Made by a program: the position numbers and the translations under genes. A stretch of DNA of 55,886 nucleotides from Gammaproteobacteria bacterium (GTDB lineage: Bacteria > Pseudomonadota > Gammaproteobacteria > S144-34), in contig JALSJE010000090.1 in assembly GCA_026989495.1 (NCBI GenBank), forward strand, positions 1 through 55,886. The letters are read 5' to 3'. The stretch's first letter is position 1. Every line of letters begins with the position of its first letter. Positions 32,956 through 41,111 of the stretch are shown here, in pieces. A model generated the notes under the pieces. It saw only the letters and a program-made list of their open reading frames with translations. It did not search any database and was not told where the DNA came from.

Positions 32956-34917
32956 ATGGCTGAATACGAGTTCGGAAATCCCGAGATCGTCGAGGAGGAG
33001 GTCGATATCCTCATCATCGGCGGCGGGATGGCGGCCTGCGGCTGCGCTGTGGAGATCGTCCAGTGGGCCGACGGCACGGACCTCAAGATCAAGCTCGTGG
33101 ACAAGGCCGCGCTGTCGCGCTCCGGCGCCGTGGCCCAGGGCCTGTCGGCGATCAACACCTACATGGGTGAGAACGACCCCGCCGACTACGTCCGCTACGT
33201 GCGCGGCGACCTCATGGGCATCGTCCGCGAGGACCTGGTCTATGACGTCGGCCGCCACGTGGACTCCTCGGTGCACCTGTTCGAGGAGTGGGGCCTGCCG
33301 ATCTGGAAGCAGCCGGGCGACGAGGGCAAGAAGCTGGTCGAGGGCGGCAAGCCCGTGCGCTCCGGCCGCTGGCAGATCATGATCAACGGCGAGTCCTACA
33401 AGTGGATCGTGGCCGAGGCGGCGAAGAAGGCGCTCGGCATGGAGAACATCCAGGAGCGCGTCTTCATCGTCAAGCTCGTCAAGGACAAGAACGACCCCGA
33501 GCGCGTCGCCGGCGCCGTGGGCTTCTCGGTCCGCGAGCACAAGGTCTACGTCTACAAGTTCAAGTGCTGCCTGCTCGCCTGCGGCGGCGCGGTGAACGTC
33601 TTCCGTCCGCGCTCGGTCGGCGAGGGCACGGGCCGCGCCTGGTATCCGGTCTGGAACGCCGGCTCCACCTACGCCATGGCCCTGGAGGTGGGCGCCGAGG
33701 CGACCATGATGGAGAACCGCTTCGTGCCGGCCCGCTTCAAGGACGGCTACGGCCCGGTCGGCGCCTGGTTCCTCCTGTTCAAGGCCAAGGCGATGAACGC
33801 CTACGGGGAGGACTACCAGACCAAGAACGCCCATACCCTCGAGGAGCACGGCTACGGGCGCTATGCCAACGGGCCGAAGATGGGCACCTGCCTGCGCAAC
33901 CACCTCATGATGAAGGAGATGCGCGAGGGCCGCGGTCCCATCTTCATGGACACGCCCACCGCCATGGCCAAGCTGGCCGAGACCATGACGCCCAAGGAGA
34001 TCAAGCACCTCGAGGCGGAGGCGTGGGAGGACTTCCTCGACATGACCATCGCCCAGTGCGGCATCTGGGCCGGCGAGAACATCGAGCCGGACAAGAAGAT
34101 GTCCGAGCTCATGCCCACCGAGCCGTACCTGCTGGGCTCCCACGCCGGCTGCGCCGGGCTGTGGGTCTCCGGCCCCGAGGACCTGCCGGGCGTGCCCGAC
34201 CACTACCACTGGGGCTACCGCGCCATGACCACCGTCAAGGGCCTGTTCACGGCCGGTGACGGCGTCGGTGCCTCGGGCCACAAGTTCTCCTCGGGCGCCT
34301 TCACCGAGGGTCGCATCGCCGCCAAGGCGATGGTCAAGTTCGCCCTCGACAACAAGGACTGGAAGCCCGAGCTGGCGAAGTCGGTCGACGAGCTGGTGAA
34401 GGAGATCTACCAGCCCGTGATGACCTTCCTCGAGCACAAGGACTACACCACGGCGATCGACGTCAACCCCCACTACATCACGCCCAAGATGCTGCAGTTC
34501 CGTCTGCAGAAGATCATGGACGAGTACGTGGGCGGCGTCGCGACCTGGTACCAGACCAACGCGAAGATGATGGAGATCGCCGAGCAGAAGCTGCAGATGC
34601 TCAAGGAGGACTCGCTCAAGATGCGGGCGAAGGACCTCCACGAGCTGCTGCGGGCCTGGGAGAACTACCACCGCATCATCGCGGCGGAGGCTCACCTCAA
34701 GCACATCAAGTTCCGCGAGGAGAGCCGCTACCCGGGCTACTACTACCGCACGGACTTCATGGACATCGACGACGACAACTGGAAGTGCTTCGTCAACTCC
34801 AAGTACAACGCGGAGACCGGCGAGTGGACCTTCCGCAAGGTGCCCTATGTGCAGCTCATCAAGCCGGCCGACGACGAGCCGGAGGGCATCAAGCACCCGG
34901 GCGCCAAGGTCGCCTGA
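32956..34917 (+). CDS. aprA: Adenylylsulfate reductase alpha subunit AprA
   Basis: This 653-residue flavoprotein subunit interconverts sulfite plus AMP and APS; in this organism it would oxidise sulfite. It has an N-terminal FAD-binding Rossmann motif (VDILIIGGGMAACGCAVE), a SRSGAVAQGLSAINTYMG segment, GEGTGRAWYPVWNAGSTYAMALE, and a C-terminal helical domain of the fumarate reductase type. The length fits AprA of sulfur oxidisers (about 625-665). It ends 28 bases before a strong terminator hairpin. Its likely electron acceptor is the QmoAB-HdrCB complex encoded at 37296-42398. Confidence 0.98.
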   Translation: MAEYEFGNPEIVEEEVDILIIGGGMAACGCAVEIVQWADGTDLKIKLVDKAALSRSGAVAQGLSAINTYMGENDPADYVRYVRGDLMGIVREDLVYDVGRHVDSSVHLFEEWGLPIWKQPGDEGKKLVEGGKPVRSGRWQIMINGESYKWIVAEAAKKALGMENIQERVFIVKLVKDKNDPERVAGAVGFSVREHKVYVYKFKCCLLACGGAVNVFRPRSVGEGTGRAWYPVWNAGSTYAMALEVGAEATMMENRFVPARFKDGYGPVGAWFLLFKAKAMNAYGEDYQTKNAHTLEEHGYGRYANGPKMGTCLRNHLMMKEMREGRGPIFMDTPTAMAKLAETMTPKEIKHLEAEAWEDFLDMTIAQCGIWAGENIEPDKKMSELMPTEPYLLGSHAGCAGLWVSGPEDLPGVPDHYHWGYRAMTTVKGLFTAGDGVGASGHKFSSGAFTEGRIAAKAMVKFALDNKDWKPELAKSVDELVKEIYQPVMTFLEHKDYTTAIDVNPHYITPKMLQFRLQKIMDEYVGGVATWYQTNAKMMEIAEQKLQMLKEDSLKMRAKDLHELLRAWENYHRIIAAEAHLKHIKFREESRYPGYYYRTDFMDIDDDNWKCFVNSKYNAETGEWTFRKVPYVQLIKPADDEPEGIKHPGAKVA

Positions 34918-34945
34918 GTCGGTCTGGCGGAGTCATGCCGGCGTC

Positions 34946-34985
34946 GGGGCCGGGCGCGGGAGCGCCCGGCCCCTTTTCCTTTGTT
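34946..34985 (+). terminator. Rho-independent terminator after aprA
   Basis: GGGGCCGGGCGC (34946-34957) pairs perfectly with GCGCCCGGCCCC (34962-34973) around a 4-base loop, followed by TTTTCCTTTGTT. This ends the sat-aprBA transcript and separates it from the next gene. Confidence 0.9.
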
Positions 34986-35052
34986 GGACCTGAAGACCAT
35001 GACGGGGCCGTGGCCTCCTGGGCGGCGGCCTGACGCAGCGGGGAACGAGGCC

Positions 35053-35976
35053 ATGAGCGACATCGGCAAGCTGGTGCAGGATCCGCCCAAGGGACCGATC
35101 GAGCCCGTGCGTCTGGGGCTCGACGATGTCATCCAGTTCCACTGTCGGCCCGGCATCGCCTGCTGGAACGCCTGCTGCCGCAGCATCGACATCCAGCTCA
35201 CACCCTATGACGTGCTGAGGCTCTCGCGCAGGCTGGGCATTCCCACCTGGCGGTTCCTCGCCGAGCACGCCGTGCAGTTCGACCTCGATCCGCACGGGAT
35301 GCCGGGCATCAAGCTCAAGCCGGTCGAGGGCGGCACGGAGTGCCGCTTCCTGCGTGAGGAGGGCTGCGGGGTGTACGAGGACCGCCCCGCCGCCTGCCGC
35401 TACTATGCGCTCGGCGCCATGGGGCTGCGCAGGATGGGCACCAGCGAGGTGGAGGACATCTACTTCCTGGTGAAGGAGCCGCACTGCCTCGGCCACAAGG
35501 AGCCGCGCCGCATCACGATCCGCGAGTACCGGCGCGAGCAGGGGGTCGAGAAGTACGACGACATGAACCGGGAGTGGCGCGAGATCGTGCTCAAGAAGCG
35601 CTCTTCCGGCCCCACCATCGGCGCGCCTTCCGAGCGCAGCTTCGACCTCTTCTTCATGGCGAGCTACGACCTCGACAGCTTCCGGCTCTTCACCCAGAGC
35701 GAAGGCTTCCGCGAGATGTTCGACCTGCCGGAGGCCGAGCTGAAACGGCTCGAGGAGGACGACGAGGCGCTGCTCGCCTTCGCCATGCGCTTCCTGAAGC
35801 AGGTCCTGTTCGGCGAGCAGACCATCCCCCTGCGGCCCGGGGCGCGGGAGCGGCGCCTGGCGCGGCGTAAGGACAAGATCGAGCAGCGGCTCAAGGCCGA
35901 GGCCGCGCGCCGCGAGGCGCACGATCCGAGATATGACGAACCCGGCGAGGACGAGGGCAAGGGGAAGAGCGACTAA
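35053..35976 (+). CDS. YkgJ-family cysteine-cluster protein
   Basis: This 307-residue protein has an N-terminal Cys-rich zinc/iron-chelating domain of the YkgJ/CxxCxxCC type (HCRPGIACWNACCRSIDI, then CRFLREEGCGVYEDRPAACRYYA) up to about residue 120. A charged helical C-terminal half with no recognised domain follows. It begins 135 bases after aprA, beyond a terminator, so it may have its own promoter, although read-through is possible. A role in metal-centre assembly for the island is conceivable but unproven. The start is the ATG giving MSDIGKLVQDPPKG. Repeat copy B begins 2 bases after its stop. Confidence 0.85.
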   Translation: MSDIGKLVQDPPKGPIEPVRLGLDDVIQFHCRPGIACWNACCRSIDIQLTPYDVLRLSRRLGIPTWRFLAEHAVQFDLDPHGMPGIKLKPVEGGTECRFLREEGCGVYEDRPAACRYYALGAMGLRRMGTSEVEDIYFLVKEPHCLGHKEPRRITIREYRREQGVEKYDDMNREWREIVLKKRSSGPTIGAPSERSFDLFFMASYDLDSFRLFTQSEGFREMFDLPEAELKRLEEDDEALLAFAMRFLKQVLFGEQTIPLRPGARERRLARRKDKIEQRLKAEAARREAHDPRYDEPGEDEGKGKSD

Positions 35977-35977
35977 A

Positions 35978-36142
35978 GGAAGGGCTGAAAAATCTCGATT
36001 TTTCAGGGCTTCCCCGCGGCCAGGGACGGCCGCGGAATGGTCCATGCACAGGGAAGTGCATGACGACAAACGGAAAATCGAGATGGACCGCGAAGCGCCA
36101 TCGCGCTGATCAGTCCGCGCAGCGGATTGATCAGAGTTTCCG
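35978..36142 (+). repeat. Four-hairpin intergenic element, copy B
   Basis: This is the clearest copy. H1 is 35978-36013, a terminator-like stem with two internal mismatches. H2 is CCGCGGCC (36014-36021) with GGCCGCGG (36028-36035). H3 is CATGCAC (36043-36049) with GTGCATG (36056-36062). H4 is TGATCA-g-TCCGC (36107-36118) with GCGGA-t-TGATCA (36122-36133). It fills the whole gap between the convergent YkgJ-type gene and the PstS-like gene. Confidence 0.92.
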
Positions 36143-36146
36143 TTCA

Positions 36147-37088
36147 CTATCTGCGATACAGGCCACGCTCGCGCGCGCGCTTCTCCTGCTCCACCTCCTT
36201 CATCACCAGGCGCAGGGCCTCCAGATAGGGCACGGTGCCGTTCTCCCGGATGACACGCCGGCCCGCCGAGCTGTGGGCGAACTTCACGAACTTCTCGAGC
36301 TCGGCGTAGCCGGGGTGGTTGGGGTTGAGCACCAGGTAGAGGGGGCGGTAGAGGAGGTACTCACCCTTCCTGATGTTCTCGAAGGTGGGCTCCTTGCCCT
36401 CCAGCTTCAGGATCTTGACCTTGCGCTTGCGGGCGCTGGAGATGCCGGTGATCCCGACGGCATTGACGTCCTTCTCCACCGCCTTCTCCAGCGGGCCCGA
36501 GGACTTCACCACCTTGTAGGCCTTGAACTCGACGTCGTAGTCGGCGAAGACCAGCTTGCGGATGGCCCGCCCCACGCCGGAGATCTTGCCGCGGCGAACG
36601 TACAGCCGGATGGGCGCGTCGTTGCCGCCGAGCTCCTTCCAGTTGCGGATCTTGCCCAGGTAGAGGCCGCGAATCTGGTCGAGGGTGATGTCGGAGACGG
36701 GGTTGTCGGGGTGGACGATCACCGCCAGCGCGTCCCAGGCCACCGGACGGAGCTCGGCGCCGAGCTCCTGCGGGTGGCCCGTGATCTTGTTGCGGCAGGA
36801 GCCGCCGATGTCGGCCTTGCCGGCGGCGACCTCGCGGATGCCGCGCGTGGCGCCTCCGCCCTCGATCTCGATCTTCACGCCGGTCCTGGCCTCGTAGGCG
36901 GCCGCGAGCTCCTTCATGAAGGCCTTCTTGGTGATGCCGCAGCCGACCCAGCGGTAGGTCTTCTTGGACGGTGCCGCAGCCGGACCGGGCTTCGCGGCAC
37001 CCTGATCTGAGGCGCCCAGGACGTTCCCCACGGGAAAGGCCAGGGTGGCGGCCAGGATGCCGCCCGCCAGGAAACGCAACCCGCGCAT
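36147..37088 (-). CDS. PstS-like periplasmic substrate-binding protein
   Basis: This 313-residue type II periplasmic binding protein of the phosphate-binding (PBP-like) group has a signal peptide ending near VLGA. Then come YRWVGCGITKKAFMKEL, EIEGGGATRGIREVAAGKADIGGSCR and PVAWDALAVIVHPDNPVSDITLDQIRG, standard PstS-family segments. No ABC permease or ATPase gene is nearby, so it is an orphan. Its place between aprBA and qmo-hdr suggests a link to sulfur oxidation or oxyanion sensing, but the ligand cannot be told from sequence. An AGGAGGA site and a perfect TATAAT precede it. Confidence 0.85.
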   Translation of the reverse strand: MRGLRFLAGGILAATLAFPVGNVLGASDQGAAKPGPAAAPSKKTYRWVGCGITKKAFMKELAAAYEARTGVKIEIEGGGATRGIREVAAGKADIGGSCRNKITGHPQELGAELRPVAWDALAVIVHPDNPVSDITLDQIRGLYLGKIRNWKELGGNDAPIRLYVRRGKISGVGRAIRKLVFADYDVEFKAYKVVKSSGPLEKAVEKDVNAVGITGISSARKRKVKILKLEGKEPTFENIRKGEYLLYRPLYLVLNPNHPGYAELEKFVKFAHSSAGRRVIRENGTVPYLEALRLVMKEVEQEKRARERGLYRR

Positions 37089-37115
37089 CGCTCCATCCTC
37101 CTGTTATTTATGTGC

Positions 37116-37145
37116 GGTTGTGCGTGGCTGTAAACAACCATTATA
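37116..37145 (-). promoter_or_regulatory. Promoter with start-site dyad upstream of the PstS-like gene
   Basis: On the minus strand a perfect TATAAT (37140-37145) is immediately followed by a dyad GGTTGT-N12-ACAACC (37116-37139) that would span the transcription start. No good -35 hexamer is visible 17 bases upstream. The layout suggests a regulated promoter: an activator replacing the -35, or a repressor on the dyad. Confidence 0.55.
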
Positions 37146-37244
37146 GGATGAGACGTCCACCGTTTGACTGCCGGACGGTGCCGCAGGTCGCCGGCCGGTA
37201 TGGCAATTCAGAATATCCTTCTTTGCTGTGGGACGCGCGGAGCC

Positions 37245-37271
37245 AAACAAAAGGGGGCCGGTTGGCCCCCC
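37245..37271 (-). terminator. Rho-independent terminator after hdrB
   Basis: GGGGGCC (37253-37259) pairs with GGCCCCC (37264-37270). Read on the minus strand the stem is followed by TTTTGTTT, giving an intrinsic terminator for the qmoA-qmoB-hdrC-hdrB operon 25 bases after the hdrB stop. Confidence 0.9.
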
Positions 37272-37295
37272 TGATCCGCGAACGACGGAGGCGTC

Positions 37296-38195
37296 CTAGC
37301 GCTTGGCGATCTCCTCGAGCTTGGTGGCCGGGATGACCTGGCCGTCGAGGCCGGCCTCCTTGGCGCTCTTGCCGTAGGCGACGGCCAGCAGCGTGGAGTA
37401 GTAGACCACCGGCATCTTGAACTTGGTGCCATACCTCTTGTTGATCTGTTCCTGGTAGACCTCCACGTTCATCTGGCACACGGGGCAGGGGGTGACGATC
37501 ATGTCGGCGCCGCCGTCGTAGGCCGCCTCGATGATGTCCTTGATCATGGCCTGGCTCTTCTCGGGCTCGGAGAAGGCGAGCGCCCCGCCGCAGCACTGCA
37601 CCTTCTTCTCGTAGTCCTCGACCGGCTCGGCCCCCACGGTCTCGATCATCTTGTCGAGATACTTGGGGTTCTCGAAGGACTCGCCGGCGATGCCGAAGGG
37701 GCGGTTGGTCTGGCAGCCCACGTAGCCTGCGATCTTGAGGCCCTCGAGCGGCTTCTTGACGTGCTTGCCCAGCTCCTCGTAGCCGATGTCCTCGATCAGG
37801 ACCTCGACCATGTGGCGCACGCGCTGCTTGGCCTCGTACTTGAGGCCTGCTTCGGCCAGCGCCTCGTTGCATTCCTTCATGAGGGCGTCGTCCTCGAGCA
37901 GGCGCTCCTTGGTCTCGCGCTGGGCGAGCCAGCACGCGGCGCAGGTGGCGACCACGTCGAGCTCGGGATTCTCCTGCTCGGCGATGGCCAGGTTCCGCGC
38001 GTTCATGGCGAGCCGCGGAAGCTCACCCCCGCCCGCGTAGCCGATGGAGGCCCCGCAGCAGTTCCAGTCGGGGATCTCCTTGAGCTCGATGTCGAGGACC
38101 TCGCACATGGCCATCACCGAGGTCTCGTAGTTGGAGGCCGAGGCGTTCTTCTCGGCCGTGCAGCCCGGGTAGTAGTGGTAGGTCTTCTTGGCCAT
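37296..38195 (-). CDS. hdrB: Heterodisulfide reductase subunit B-like protein
   Basis: This 299-residue protein with two CCG domains is the type that binds noncubane [4Fe-4S] clusters in HdrB. The first domain spans YYPGCTAEK to NCCGAS and CAACW. The second spans GCQTNRPFG, QCCGGALAFSEP and CPVC. In the QmoABHdrCB version of the complex, HdrB and HdrC replace the membrane subunit QmoC and are thought to link electrons from AprBA to the quinone pool. It is last gene of the minus-strand operon, 3 bases after hdrC, and is followed by a terminator. Confidence 0.92.
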   Translation of the reverse strand: MAKKTYHYYPGCTAEKNASASNYETSVMAMCEVLDIELKEIPDWNCCGASIGYAGGGELPRLAMNARNLAIAEQENPELDVVATCAACWLAQRETKERLLEDDALMKECNEALAEAGLKYEAKQRVRHMVEVLIEDIGYEELGKHVKKPLEGLKIAGYVGCQTNRPFGIAGESFENPKYLDKMIETVGAEPVEDYEKKVQCCGGALAFSEPEKSQAMIKDIIEAAYDGGADMIVTPCPVCQMNVEVYQEQINKRYGTKFKMPVVYYSTLLAVAYGKSAKEAGLDGQVIPATKLEEIAKR

Positions 38196-38198
38196 GGT

Positions 38199-38825
38199 TC
38201 AGCCTCCGAACTTGGCCGCCTTCGCGAGCTCGATCTCGCGCGCCTTGGCCAGGATCTTCTGGATGTCACGCTTGCCCTTGCAGCCCTTGTGGAAGAACAG
38301 GCCCCAGGGGTTGAAGCGCTTTGCCTTCAGCATTCCCAGCCCAACGGGCAGCATCTCCAGGGCGCGCTTGATGCCGGCCGAGAAGCCGTCCATGAAGTAG
38401 AGCTTGATGCTCAGCACGGTCTCGTTCACGCGTCCGTGCTTGGCGATGTTGTCCCAGAACATGAGCGCGAAGCGGCGTGTCGGGTTCTGCTTGGGTGCGA
38501 GACCCAGACGCTCGGCGTAGTGGGCGAGCCCGTGCATGATGTGCGTGATGGGCAGCCCCCGGGGGCAGCGCACGATGCAGTTGTAGCAGGAGGTGCACAT
38601 CCACATGGACTCGCTCTTGAGCACCTCCTCGCGCTTGCCCGCCCGGATCATCATGAAGATCTCCTGGGGCGGGTGCTCCCAGTAGGGGCCCAGGGGGCAG
38701 GAGCCCGAGCAGACCCCGCACTGCATGCACATCTTGACCCACTCGCCTTCCTCGACGTTGGCTTCCACCTCCTTGAGGAAGCTGTTGCGGTATTTCTCCA
38801 CCATCTGCGCGTTCAGGTCGCTCAT
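38199..38825 (-). CDS. hdrC: Heterodisulfide reductase subunit C-like protein
   Basis: This 208-residue iron-sulfur protein has two [4Fe-4S] ferredoxin motifs, CMQCGVCSGSCPLGP near residue 33 and CTSCYNCIVRCPRGLP near residue 77. A C-terminal part with amphipathic helices (LKAKRFNPWGLFFHKGCKG) has no membrane segments. It pairs with HdrB. The qmoA-qmoB-hdrC-hdrB order is known from other sulfur oxidisers such as Thiobacillus (established knowledge recalled, not checked). It starts 12 bases after qmoB. Confidence 0.92.
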   Translation of the reverse strand: MSDLNAQMVEKYRNSFLKEVEANVEEGEWVKMCMQCGVCSGSCPLGPYWEHPPQEIFMMIRAGKREEVLKSESMWMCTSCYNCIVRCPRGLPITHIMHGLAHYAERLGLAPKQNPTRRFALMFWDNIAKHGRVNETVLSIKLYFMDGFSAGIKRALEMLPVGLGMLKAKRFNPWGLFFHKGCKGKRDIQKILAKAREIELAKAAKFGG

Positions 38826-38837
38826 GGTCCCGCCTCC

Positions 38838-41108
38838 TCAGAACTTGAACGGGCTCATGCCGATCTTCTCGATCAGCTGCTCCATCTCGTTGATGAGCCG
38901 GGGCGCCCGCTCGATGTCGGTGATGGCGACCTCGTAGGTCTGCACGCGCTCGACCTCGAGCTGGAGCTGCTCGAGCGAGTCGCCGATCTTGCCCATGCGG
39001 TAATGGGCCATCTCCGAGCCCTTGACGAAGTGGCACTGGTAGTTCTCGCCCTTCTGGCAGCCCATGAGGATGACCCCGTCGTAGCCGCTGTTGAGGGCGT
39101 CGGTGACCCAGATGGTGTTGACCGAGCCCAGGCAGCGCACGGGGACGATGCGCACGAAGGGGCTGTAGTGGATGCCGTTCTGGGCCGCCATGTCGAGGGC
39201 CGGGTAGGCGTCGTTCTCGCAGGCGAGCACGAGGATGCGCGGCTTCTCCGAGAACTCGTCGGGGATGTCCACCGCCTTGATCTGCTGGCCGACGGTGTCC
39301 ACCGAGTAGTTCTCGAAGGAGATCACGCGCACGGGGCAGGCGCCCATGCAGGTGCCGCAGCGCCGGCAGCGCGACTCGTTGAAGACGGGATAGCGCTCCT
39401 CGTCCTCGTCGATGGCGCCGAAGGGGCACTCCACCGTGCAGCGCTTGCACTGGGTGCAGCCGTCGCGCCGGAAGCTGGGGTAGCTGAGGTCGCCCACGCG
39501 CGGGTGCGCGGCGCGCCCCTTGCCCGCGTTCTCGAGGGCCTGGATGGCCTTGAGGGTGGCGCCCACGGCGTCCTCCATGGCCTGGGTGATGTCCATGGGC
39601 CTGCGGACGGGGCCGGTGGCGTAGATGCCGGTGCGGCGCGTCTCGTAGGGGAAGCAGATGAAGTGCGAGTCGGCGAAGCCGTAGCGCAGCTTGGGCAGGT
39701 CCGGGCCCTGGCGGTACTGCAGGTTGAGGACGGATTCCTCGCCCGGGTTGAGGCCCATGCGCACGCGGGCCTCCTCGAGCGCCTTCTGGTAGTCCTCGTC
39801 CGACTGCCCCTCGCGCTTCTCGGGCTTCTCGATGTCCACGCCCGAGTTGGGGATCATGCCGGTGGCGAGCACCACCAGGTCGGCCTCGACCTGCACGTCC
39901 TCGTCCAGGATCAGGTCCTTGAAGTGGACCACCGCGCCGCCCCCGTTGGCGGGCTTCACCTCGCTCGCCACACCCTTGGTGAAGATCACGCCCTTGCGCT
40001 GGCCGGAGCGGTAGAAGTCCTCCAGGTAGCCGGGCGTGCGCAGGTCCGTGTAGAGGATGGTGGTGTCGATGTCCGGGTTCTGGTCCTTGAAGTACATGGC
40101 CTGCTTGATGGAGGCCGTGCAGCAGAACCCGGAGCAGTAGGGGAGGTGCCCCTCCTTGTCCGACCGCTGGCCGGCGCACTGGACGAAGACCACGCTGCGC
40201 ACCTCCTTGCCGTCGGAGGGGCGCTTGACGGGGCCGCCGCCGGCCTGGCGCACGAGCTCCTCCAGCTCGAGCTGGGTGACCACGTCCGGCGTCTTGCCGT
40301 AGCCGAGCTCGGGCAGCTTGCTGGCGTCGTAGGGGATGAACCCCGAGGCCTGGATGATGGCGCCGAAGTTCTCGGTGCGGGTCTGTCCGCTCTCGGTGGT
40401 GATGTCGGCCGAGAAGCGCCCCGGCGCGCCGCTGGTGCGGGTGATGCGCGCGTTCAGTACCACCTCGATCCTGGGGTCGGCCTCGACCGACTGGATCATC
40501 GCCTCCACGCCGGTCTCCTGGGGATCGGCGTAGGGGGCATGGTCGGGCACGCGCCGGTGGAGCTTGGCGGCCCAGCCGCCGAGGGCGCCGCTCTTCTCGA
40601 CGATGGTGACCTCGTAGCCCGCCTTGGCGGCCTCGAGCGCGGCCGTCATGCCGCTGACGCCGCCGCCCACCACCAGGATGCGCCGGTTGGTCTGCGCCTC
40701 GGGGTTGGGCTGCGGCGGGGTCATGTAGCGCACCTCGGCGCAGGCCATGCGCACGTAGTCCTCGGCCATCTCCTGCGTGGTCTCGCGCGCCTCCTCGGTG
40801 TCCGGGCGCGCCCAGATCACGCCCTCGCGCAGGTTGGCGCGCGAGACCGCGACCCCGTCGCCGTCGAAGGCGAAGGCGTCGGTCTTGGCGCGCCTCGAGC
40901 AGGCGGCGATCACCACGCGGTTGACGCCCTCCTTCTCGATGTCCTCGCGGATCATGGCCACGCCCGCCTCGCTGCAGAGGAAGTCGTGCTCCTTGGCGAA
41001 AGCGGCCTTGCCCTCGCGCTCGGCGATCTTGGCGAGCGCGGCCGTGTCGAGCCGGTCCCCCAGCCCGCAGCCCTTGCAGATGTAGGCGCCGATCTTCACG
41101 TCAGACAC
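38838..41108 (-). CDS. qmoB: Quinone-interacting oxidoreductase subunit QmoB
   Basis: This 756-residue HdrA-like flavoprotein fused to an MvhD-like domain has an N-terminal YICKGCGLGD segment. A FAD Rossmann fold follows near residue 143 (ILVVGGGVSGMTAALEAAK). Two ferredoxin motifs lie near 555-600 (CTQCKRCTVECPFGAI and CRRCGTCMGACPVRVI). The C-terminal MvhD-type [2Fe-2S] region contains VRCLGSVNT and GCQKGENYQCHFVKGSE. This is the classic QmoB architecture and length. It should accept electrons from AprBA with QmoA and pass them on to HdrCB. Confidence 0.95.
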   Translation of the reverse strand: MSDVKIGAYICKGCGLGDRLDTAALAKIAEREGKAAFAKEHDFLCSEAGVAMIREDIEKEGVNRVVIAACSRRAKTDAFAFDGDGVAVSRANLREGVIWARPDTEEARETTQEMAEDYVRMACAEVRYMTPPQPNPEAQTNRRILVVGGGVSGMTAALEAAKAGYEVTIVEKSGALGGWAAKLHRRVPDHAPYADPQETGVEAMIQSVEADPRIEVVLNARITRTSGAPGRFSADITTESGQTRTENFGAIIQASGFIPYDASKLPELGYGKTPDVVTQLELEELVRQAGGGPVKRPSDGKEVRSVVFVQCAGQRSDKEGHLPYCSGFCCTASIKQAMYFKDQNPDIDTTILYTDLRTPGYLEDFYRSGQRKGVIFTKGVASEVKPANGGGAVVHFKDLILDEDVQVEADLVVLATGMIPNSGVDIEKPEKREGQSDEDYQKALEEARVRMGLNPGEESVLNLQYRQGPDLPKLRYGFADSHFICFPYETRRTGIYATGPVRRPMDITQAMEDAVGATLKAIQALENAGKGRAAHPRVGDLSYPSFRRDGCTQCKRCTVECPFGAIDEDEERYPVFNESRCRRCGTCMGACPVRVISFENYSVDTVGQQIKAVDIPDEFSEKPRILVLACENDAYPALDMAAQNGIHYSPFVRIVPVRCLGSVNTIWVTDALNSGYDGVILMGCQKGENYQCHFVKGSEMAHYRMGKIGDSLEQLQLEVERVQTYEVAITDIERAPRLINEMEQLIEKIGMSPFKF

Positions 41109-41111
41109 GGT

